This document shows positions 6,534-12,548 of a stretch of 12,548 bases of DNA, in pieces (the first letter of the stretch is position 1; each line of letters begins with the position of its first letter). The position numbers were made by a program, and so were the translations under genes. This DNA comes from Methanothrix harundinacea. GTDB taxonomy: Archaea > Halobacteriota > Methanosarcinia > Methanotrichales > Methanotrichaceae. Under the pieces are notes generated by a model. That model saw only the letters and a program-made list of their open reading frames with translations. It did no database searches and was not told the origin of the DNA. Location of the stretch: contig DAQG01000034.1 in the NCBI GenBank assembly GCA_002502785.1, positions 1-12,548 of the forward strand. Direction: 5' to 3'.

Positions 6534-7739
6534 ATGAAATTATTCACCATTTTTTTGATGGTGATCTTTCTTGCATCATCAGCAATTTTTGCGTTAACGT
6601 CTGCCTCTGCGCAGAGCATCATGGTTCCTGGAGATACTGATGGCGACATGATCATATCCAGCGATGAGATGGACGTTGCCGAAAAGTCTCACCAAGATGG
6701 CGAGATTTCTTCGGAACAGCTGGAGGAGATCAGGCATATCCACGAGAACTATCCGAGAACAATTGTGGATTCCGTAGAGAGAACGGTGACTATATATAAA
6801 CCGATAGAACGGGTGATAACCTTCGGTGGTTACGACGCAGAAATGATGTATATAATGGGAGATGAAGAAAAAATTGTCGGCATCTCCGACTGGTTGAAAT
6901 ATAACGACTTCCGCAAGCTCTGTATTCCATCTCTCATCGAAAAACCCGCTCCCGGAAACGCCGCAAACCCTGATTATGAGATGATTCTGGAGCTTGATCC
7001 AGATCTTGTCGTCTGCTGGCATTACTATCCTGACGAACTAGACGAACAGCTTCCAGATACCATTACAGTGGTAGCCTTGGACTTCTTTGATCCTCGGACC
7101 TTCTTAGAAGAGACAAGAAAATTCGCTTACATGCTTGAGACGGAGGATAGGACAGAGGATTACATCGATAATTTCTATTCGAAATATATGGACCTCATCG
7201 AGGATAGAACTGAGGGATTGTCGGAGGAGGAAAGGCCGAAAGTATACTGGGAACGTTCCAAACCCTATGAGACCTTTGGTAGCATGCCGTATGTTACATC
7301 GCTGATCGAACTATGCGGCGGGAGAAACATATTTGCTGATACAGAATTCGATATCGCCATGACGGATCCCGAATCGGTGGTAAAGAATAATCCCGATATC
7401 ATCATCAGATATGCACCTTCAAAAGGTCCGGAGACAGGATACAGCGTAGAAGATCCGGCAGAGGCGAAGGCTTTGAGAGACGCCATATTGGCCCGTCCTG
7501 AGCTGAGCCTTGTAGATGCCGTGAAAAATGAGCGAGTTTATGTGCTGAACATGGGCCTTCCGTTGAGCGTCCAGGGGCCCGTGGGTGCGGCTTACGCAGC
7601 AAAGATCATCCAGCCCGATTTATTTGAGGATCTAGATCCCCGAGCTATAAATCAGGAACTTCTGACCGAATATCTCGGATCTGAATTTGATGTAACCGAG
7701 CACGGTGTGTTTGTATATCCGCCACTGGAGGCGAACTGA
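6534..7739 (+). CDS. SBP-4: secreted class III substrate-binding protein with a degenerate dockerin
   Basis: A 401-residue paralogue, the shortest of the five. The signal peptide (1-26, ASA then QS) is followed by only one convincing calcium loop, D34-T-D36-G-D38 to E45. The second loop, around residues 51-62 (KSHQDGEISSEQ), has lost the D/N residues at positions 1 and 3, and the loop spacing is 17 residues instead of 30. The dockerin is thus shortened and may not work as in the paralogues. The binding domain begins near residue 76: DSVERTVTIYKPIERVITF, ELDPDLVVCW, ELCGGRNIF (Cys where the paralogues have Ala), PESVVKNNPDIIIR, tail EFDVTEHGVFVYPPLE. A C-W-H-Y-Y segment follows the PDLVV strand and could line the ligand cleft; that is inference. 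Confidence 0.88.
   Translation: MKLFTIFLMVIFLASSAIFALTSASAQSIMVPGDTDGDMIISSDEMDVAEKSHQDGEISSEQLEEIRHIHENYPRTIVDSVERTVTIYKPIERVITFGGYDAEMMYIMGDEEKIVGISDWLKYNDFRKLCIPSLIEKPAPGNAANPDYEMILELDPDLVVCWHYYPDELDEQLPDTITVVALDFFDPRTFLEETRKFAYMLETEDRTEDYIDNFYSKYMDLIEDRTEGLSEEERPKVYWERSKPYETFGSMPYVTSLIELCGGRNIFADTEFDIAMTDPESVVKNNPDIIIRYAPSKGPETGYSVEDPAEAKALRDAILARPELSLVDAVKNERVYVLNMGLPLSVQGPVGAAYAAKIIQPDLFEDLDPRAINQELLTEYLGSEFDVTEHGVFVYPPLEAN
7727..7733 (+). promoter_or_regulatory. Shine-Dalgarno for SBP-5 inside the SBP-4 tail
   Basis: GGAGGCG is encoded in the LEA codons of the SBP-4 tail and ends six bases before a GTG start at 7740. It supports use of the non-ATG start, which directly follows the SBP-4 stop. 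Confidence 0.65.
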
Positions 7740-8993
7740 GTGAAAATATCAATCATATTTTTAGGGATGCTTATAACAGCATTCACGTTAGCGTTCTCGC
7801 CAGCATTTGCATCTGATTGCACACTGGAAATCTTCGGCAACGCCAACATGGATGATGGCATAGATGAAGCTGATATCGCCTACGTTGGGGACATAATCGA
7901 AGGCACTTATGAGCCCACCAGGCTTGCTGATGCCAATTACGACGGCAAGATCGACGCCTTGGATATCGATCAGATCGAGGATATCATAAACGGAGAAGAG
8001 ACGGAACTCACCATCGTCGACGCCCAAGACAGGAATGTGACGCTGAAGGTGCCGATACAGAGGGCAATTTGCGTAAATACCGGCGCCATAGAGATAATGC
8101 GGGCCATAGGTGTCGACATAGAGGAGAGGCTCATCGGCGTAACATCTTACGCCATAAAGGACCCCCTTTACTGGCCCGAGCTTCAGGATAAGGTGAGCGT
8201 CAAATACGGAAGCCCCGACTACGAGCAGATAGCTCAGCTCAATCCGGATCTGGTCATACTATATAGCCGGCCTAAAAATGAAGAATCATTTGAGAGTTTT
8301 GATGATATCAACGTTCCAGTAATATGCATCGATTGTCACGACAGGGACGTGCTGGATAGCGACGTCAGAATTCTCGGCGAGCTCTTCGGCGAAAAAGACT
8401 CTGCGAACGACCTAATCGATTGGTACAGCGGGTACAGGGATCTTATTGCGGAAAGGATAGAGGACCTCTCCGACGATGAGAGACCTAGGACTCTATTCTT
8501 CGGTTATCCGGATTACTACTATCCGATCTTGAAGGTGAGAACAAGCGAAAGCGGTGATCACGCGTTGCTGGCAGATGCTGGTGGAATTAATATCGCTGAA
8601 GATCTTCTCAGCACCACGGGCACCGCAGATGTGGACCCAGAGTGGGTGATGTCTCAGAACCCAGAAATTATTGTGGCAAGCGTGCTTGGTGGCGGTTTTT
8701 CGGGTTACAGCGCCAATGAAACCAACATCGAGAACATGAAGACGGTCAGAGATACGCTTCTTTCAGATCCTGCCATCAGCTCTACGGAAGCTTCCGAGGA
8801 TGGAAAGGTCCTCATCGTATGCACTGATCTCAATCGCGGTCCAATGGAAGTGGCAGGCATGGCTTTCCTTGCCAAATACTTTTATCCAGACCTCTTCGAG
8901 GACCTTCAACCTGAGGAGATACTGAACGAATATTTTGAAGATTGGCAGGGGATCTCCTATCGGGGTTACTACGTCTATCCAACCGTCTCATGA
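7740..8993 (+). CDS. SBP-5: secreted dockerin-fused class III substrate-binding protein, GTG start
   Basis: A 417-residue paralogue that starts with GTG directly after the SBP-4 stop. Signal peptide residues 1-24 end in AFA. Dockerin-like loops are at N34-D45 and D64-D75, both canonical. The binding domain from about residue 90 shows PIQRAICVNTGAIEIM, QLNPDLVILY, ADAGGINIA, DVDPEWVMSQNPEIIVA and AFLAKYFYPDLF. It has five cysteines, including C-I-D-C after the mid-domain strand. The region equivalent to the short loop before AGG is longer and tyrosine-rich (PDYYYPILK then RTSESGDHALL). The tail is atypical: GYYVYPTVS replaces GVFVYPPLE. It is the last binding protein, 21 bases before cobN-2, and appears to be the most divergent full-plan member. 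Confidence 0.88.
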   Translation: MKISIIFLGMLITAFTLAFSPAFASDCTLEIFGNANMDDGIDEADIAYVGDIIEGTYEPTRLADANYDGKIDALDIDQIEDIINGEETELTIVDAQDRNVTLKVPIQRAICVNTGAIEIMRAIGVDIEERLIGVTSYAIKDPLYWPELQDKVSVKYGSPDYEQIAQLNPDLVILYSRPKNEESFESFDDINVPVICIDCHDRDVLDSDVRILGELFGEKDSANDLIDWYSGYRDLIAERIEDLSDDERPRTLFFGYPDYYYPILKVRTSESGDHALLADAGGINIAEDLLSTTGTADVDPEWVMSQNPEIIVASVLGGGFSGYSANETNIENMKTVRDTLLSDPAISSTEASEDGKVLIVCTDLNRGPMEVAGMAFLAKYFYPDLFEDLQPEEILNEYFEDWQGISYRGYYVYPTVS

Positions 8994-9002
8994 AATCCCG
9001 TT

Positions 9003-9008
9003 GAGGTG
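9003..9008 (+). promoter_or_regulatory. Shine-Dalgarno for cobN-2
   Basis: GAGGTG in the 21-base gap after SBP-5 ends six bases before the ATG at 9015. Unlike the four sites upstream it lies outside the preceding gene. No TATA box is visible in so short a gap, so cobN-2 is probably read through from the array promoter. Confidence 0.7.
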
Positions 9009-9014
9009 TCATAA

Positions 9015-12000
9015 ATGAAAATAACCTGTATAGTAGGAAACTCGTACCTACCTATAATTGCAAAGGCGAACAAACGCCTCGGATTTGAATTGGCGCTGTA
9101 TTCCACACAGCGTCTCGACGATCAGCCCGGCTGGCTGGAAGACGCCCTCAAGTCCTGCGCGGAATCGGACCTGATCTTCGTTCACAGAGGGGGCGATGCG
9201 ATCTGGGATGAGATCGAGCCGAAGATGAAAGTGATCGGAGAACGCGTCCCCATCGTCTGCCTTGGCTATGATCCGTCCTACTGGCTGCTATCCACCGCAC
9301 CGGCCGAGGTTGTGGTCACGGCGAACGCCTACCTAACCTACGGCGGGGAGGGGAACGTCAGTAACATGTTCCTCTACCTGTGTAAAGAGCTGCTCGACGT
9401 GGATAACACCTTTGATCCTCCCCTTCCCCTGCCCTGGGAAGGAGCGTACCATCCAAACGCTCCTCACACCTTCGAGAGCATCGGCCAGTATCTGGAGTGG
9501 TACGAGCCTGATGACAAACCCACCGTCGGCCTGCTCTTCTCCAGGTTCTCCTGGGCAAACGATCTCTTGGATGTAGAGGACGAGCTGATTCGAGCGCTAG
9601 AGCAACAGGGCATGAACGTCATCCCGGTATTTTCGTACTCCGTCCGGGATCTGGAGCTGGGAACTAGAAGCATGGCGGAGGTGGTATCCGATTACTTCCT
9701 CAAGGACGACAGCCCCCGCATCGACGCCATGGTAAAGACCGTCCCCTTCTTCCTCGGGCAGGAGGCGAAAAGCATAGGCGAGGCGAAGAGCAATAAAAAG
9801 GGAATCTCTCTATTAAAAAGGTTGAACGTTCCGGTTTTTGAGCCGATCCTCACGTACCACATGAACCTGGAAGAGTGGGAAAACGGCATCGGCCTTTCGA
9901 GCGACATAGGCTGGTCCGTGGCCATGCCCGAGTTTGAGGGCGTTATCGAGCCCATCATCGTAGGCGCGGGGTCCAAGCAGGGCGAGTTCGATGAGAGGAC
10001 GCCGATACCCGAGCGCTGCGAGAAGGTGGCAGGAAGGGTCGAGAAGTGGGCGGCTTTGGCCAAAAAACCCGTTTCCGAGAGGAAAGTGGCCTTCATCTTC
10101 CACAACAACCCCTGCGCGTCGGTGGAAGCGGCAGTAGGCGGCGGAGCTCATCTAGACACCATCGAGAGCGTGGCCCGCATCATGAACAGTATGGTCGATT
10201 CTGGATACCGACTGGAGAACGTGCCTGAGAACGGAAAAGAGCTGATCGACACCATCATGGACCGGAAGGCCATCTCCGAGTTCCGCTGGACCCCCATCGA
10301 GGAGATAGTTGCCAAGGGCGGTGTTTTGGCCTATCAGACTAAGGAGGAGTACGAGAGATGGTTTAACACCCTCACGCCCCAGGTTAGGGACCGTGTCAGT
10401 GAGGCCTGGGGAAACCCTCCCGGTGAGCTGAAGAACGACATTCCCGCCGCTATGCTCTATGATGGAAAGATAGTGATCACAGGCGTGGAGTACGGCAACT
10501 GCGTGGTCGCAGTCCAGCCCAAGAGAGGGTGCGCCGGAACGCGCTGCGACGGCCAGGTCTGCAAGATCCTGCACGATCCGGACGTGCCGCCGACCCACCA
10601 GTACATGGCCACCTACCGCTATCTGGAGGAGATCTTCGGCGCGGACGTTCTGATCCATGTCGGAACCCACGGCAACCTGGAGTTTCTGCCCGGCAAAGGC
10701 GTGGGCCTCTCCAGAAGCTGTTATCCAGACATATGTATCGGTACGATCCCCCATCTGTACATCTACAACGCCGACAACCCGCCCGAGGGGATTATCGCCA
10801 AGCGGCGCAGCTACGCCGTCCTGGTCGATCATATGCAGACCGTCATGACCGAATCGGGGCTTTACGATGAGCTGCTGGAGGTGGACCGACTCCTCGGTGA
10901 GTACGAGACGGCAAAGCACGACCACGCCCGCTCCCACGAGCTGCGGCACCTGCTCATAGACGCCATCAAGGCCGCCAACCTCGACAAAGGCATGAAGCTC
11001 ACTGAGGATATGCCGGTGGAGGAGATCGTGACAAAGGCCCACAACGAGCTGAGCCGCGTGAGAAACACGCAGATAGATTCGGGCATGCACATATTCGGCC
11101 AGCTTCCAGAAGGGGAAAAGCGGGTCGAGTTCATAAACTCCGTGATGAGGTTTGAGGGAAGCGGCGTTCCATTGCGAGGCACCGTCGCCGCCATGATGGG
11201 CCTCTCCATTGAGGAGCTGCTGGCCGACCAGGGAGCCGTCAACGAGCGCTACGGCAGATCTCACGGCCAGCTTCTGGAGACGATCGATGGGCTCTGCAAG
11301 AGACTGATCGAGATGTATCTGGAAGGGAACGGATCCCGACCCGAAGATGTTTTGGGCCTTCCGACTGCGGGTTACGAGGTGAGGCTGGTGGCGATCAGGG
11401 AGAAGGTCATGGACCTTCAAGCCCGCATGGAGGCGTCTTTGGAGATTAAGGCTCTGCTGAACGGTATGGACGGAGGCTACGTCGAGGCTGGACCCAGCGG
11501 CCTGATCACCCGGGGCCGGGATGACGTTCTGCCCACGGGAAGGAACTTCTACTCTCTCGACCCCTACCGCGTTCCCACCAAGACCGCCTGGAAGGTGGGA
11601 CAGAAACTGGGTCAAGCGGTCATCGCCAAGCATCAGAAGGAGGAAGGCCGCTACCCCGAGAACATCGCCTTTTACTGGATGTGCAGCGACATCATGTGGG
11701 CCGACGGAGAGGACATGGCCCAGATGCTCTTCCTTCTGGGAACAGAGCCGGTCTGGCAGTCTAACGGTCGGCTGAAGGGCTTCAAGGTCATCCCTACAGA
11801 AGAGCTGGGCCGTCCTCGAATCGATCTGACCATCCGCGTCTCGGGGATCACAAGAGACAACTTCCCCAACTGCATCGACACCATCGACGAGGCGGTGCAG
11901 GCGGTGGCCGCCCTCGATGAGCCTCTTGAGATGAACTTTGTGCGAAAGCACTCGCTTGAGAACTTGGAGAACGGCACGGCTAAGGACTGGCGTGAGGCTA

Positions 12001-12548
12001 CGCTGCGGATCTTCGCCAGCAAGCCCGGAACCTACCAGTCTGGAACAAACCTGGCCGTCTACGCCAGCGCCTGGAAGGACGAGAAGGATCTATCGGACAT
12101 CTTCGTCTACTGGAATGGCTACGCTTACGGGAAAGGCGTCGCAGGCAAGGAGTCTCATCAGCACTTTGTAAACACCCTCAAGTCTGTGGACGTGACCTAC
12201 AACAAGGTTGTCAGCGACGAGTACGACCTCTTCGGATGCTGCTGCTACTTCGGAACCCATGGCGGCATGACCGCGGCGGCGAGGCACATCTCAGGAAGAG
12301 ATGTCAAGGCCTATTACGGCGACACCAGGGAGCCGGAACATGTAGAAGTTCGGGACTTGGCCGACGAGGTGAGGCGCGTGGTCAGGACAAAGCTTCTCAA
12401 CCCCAAGTGGATCGAGGGGATGAAGGAGCACGGCTACAAGGGCGCTGGCGACATTTCCAAGCGGGTTGGCCGGGTCTACGGCTGGGAGGCGACGACCCAG
12501 GAGGTGGATGATTGGATCTTCGACGACATCGCAAAAACCTTCATAATG
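9015..12548 (+). CDS. cobN: CobN-family chelatase large subunit, copy 2 (3' end outside window)
   Basis: This frame is open for 1178 codons to the window edge and begins MKITCIVGNSYLP, with a Shine-Dalgarno six bases upstream. Comparison with copy 1 indicates that about 90 C-terminal residues are missing, giving a full length near 1270, as expected for CobN. Residues 1-414 are the N-terminal half that copy 1 lacks here, including FHNNPCASVEAAVGGG. Then follow QPKRG with C506-x4-C511-x4-C516, H548-VGTHG-NLE556-FLPGK, AKRRSYAVLVDHMQTVM, GPSGLITRGRDDVLPTGRN, SGITRDNF, C1075-C1077 in FGCCCYFGTHGG, NPKWIEGM and HGYKGAGDI. It is about 22 residues longer than copy 1 in the shared part, mostly around residues 700-820 after HIFGQLPEG. 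It probably shares the SBP transcript, linking chelation inside the cell to capture outside. Metal and tetrapyrrole are unproven. Confidence 0.95.
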   Translation, partial: MKITCIVGNSYLPIIAKANKRLGFELALYSTQRLDDQPGWLEDALKSCAESDLIFVHRGGDAIWDEIEPKMKVIGERVPIVCLGYDPSYWLLSTAPAEVVVTANAYLTYGGEGNVSNMFLYLCKELLDVDNTFDPPLPLPWEGAYHPNAPHTFESIGQYLEWYEPDDKPTVGLLFSRFSWANDLLDVEDELIRALEQQGMNVIPVFSYSVRDLELGTRSMAEVVSDYFLKDDSPRIDAMVKTVPFFLGQEAKSIGEAKSNKKGISLLKRLNVPVFEPILTYHMNLEEWENGIGLSSDIGWSVAMPEFEGVIEPIIVGAGSKQGEFDERTPIPERCEKVAGRVEKWAALAKKPVSERKVAFIFHNNPCASVEAAVGGGAHLDTIESVARIMNSMVDSGYRLENVPENGKELIDTIMDRKAISEFRWTPIEEIVAKGGVLAYQTKEEYERWFNTLTPQVRDRVSEAWGNPPGELKNDIPAAMLYDGKIVITGVEYGNCVVAVQPKRGCAGTRCDGQVCKILHDPDVPPTHQYMATYRYLEEIFGADVLIHVGTHGNLEFLPGKGVGLSRSCYPDICIGTIPHLYIYNADNPPEGIIAKRRSYAVLVDHMQTVMTESGLYDELLEVDRLLGEYETAKHDHARSHELRHLLIDAIKAANLDKGMKLTEDMPVEEIVTKAHNELSRVRNTQIDSGMHIFGQLPEGEKRVEFINSVMRFEGSGVPLRGTVAAMMGLSIEELLADQGAVNERYGRSHGQLLETIDGLCKRLIEMYLEGNGSRPEDVLGLPTAGYEVRLVAIREKVMDLQARMEASLEIKALLNGMDGGYVEAGPSGLITRGRDDVLPTGRNFYSLDPYRVPTKTAWKVGQKLGQAVIAKHQKEEGRYPENIAFYWMCSDIMWADGEDMAQMLFLLGTEPVWQSNGRLKGFKVIPTEELGRPRIDLTIRVSGITRDNFPNCIDTIDEAVQAVAALDEPLEMNFVRKHSLENLENGTAKDWREATLRIFASKPGTYQSGTNLAVYASAWKDEKDLSDIFVYWNGYAYGKGVAGKESHQHFVNTLKSVDVTYNKVVSDEYDLFGCCCYFGTHGGMTAAARHISGRDVKAYYGDTREPEHVEVRDLADEVRRVVRTKLLNPKWIEGMKEHGYKGAGDISKRVGRVYGWEATTQEVDDWIFDDIAKTFIM
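12386..12548 (+). repeat. Near-identical cobN segment, copy B (reaches window edge)
   Basis: Partner of 2121-2283 in the second cobN gene, in the same orientation about 10.3 kb away. The match runs into the right edge, so its full length is not visible. The direct-repeat arrangement could allow recombination that deletes or amplifies the whole SBP array plus one cobN equivalent. Confidence 0.8.

Noticed and set aside
10152..11951. A 599-codon open frame on the minus strand
   Set aside because: It lies wholly antisense to cobN-2, whose plus-strand translation carries clear family motifs throughout. GC-rich codon use in cobN creates such mirror frames, and similar smaller ones lie antisense to cobN-1.
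1..12548. CRISPR arrays, tRNA or rRNA genes, insertion sequences
   Set aside because: I saw no regularly spaced short repeats, no cloverleaf-like tRNA sequence, and no transposase frame or terminal inverted repeats. The repeated sequence is explained by paralogous genes.

Overview
The window reads as chromosomal DNA of a methanogenic archaeon, most likely in or near the Methanosarcinales (for example Methanothrix/Methanosaeta). The evidence is a TATA-box promoter preceded by a BRE-like element, oligo-T termination signals, strong GGAGGTG-type Shine-Dalgarno sites, and CobN-like chelatase subunits next to secreted metal/corrinoid-type binding proteins, a pairing I associate with methanogens. 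The taxon is an inference; no marker gene is present.

Layout, all on the + strand: (1) positions 1-2556, the C-terminal two thirds of a CobN-family chelatase large subunit whose start lies upstream of the window; (2) positions 2557-2778, a 222-base AT-rich intergenic region with a stem-loop after the cobN stop, two oligo-T tracts, a TATA box and small inverted repeats; (3) positions 2779-8993, five tandem paralogous genes, each encoding a signal peptide, a dockerin-like double calcium-loop domain and a BtuF/FepB/TroA-type (class III) substrate-binding domain; (4) positions 9015-12548, a second CobN-family gene with an intact start, open through the right edge and lacking only about its last 90 codons.

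The five binding-protein genes are separated by 0 or 1 base, and each of the four internal Shine-Dalgarno sites lies inside the codons for the previous protein's C-terminal tail. The last is followed after 21 bases by cobN-2. The likely transcription unit is therefore promoter, SBP-1 to SBP-5, cobN-2. The upstream cobN-1 appears to end a separate unit.

Functionally this looks like a module for capturing a metal, metal chelate or corrinoid outside the membrane and processing a tetrapyrrole or metal inside the cell. No permease, ATPase, ChlI/ChlD-type AAA+ partner or cohesin protein is encoded in the window, so those partners must lie outside it. The most interesting points are the five-fold array of dockerin-tagged binding proteins, the conserved tags with divergent ligand-side loops, the cysteine clusters shared by both CobN copies, and a stretch of near-identity between the two cobN genes that suggests gene conversion.
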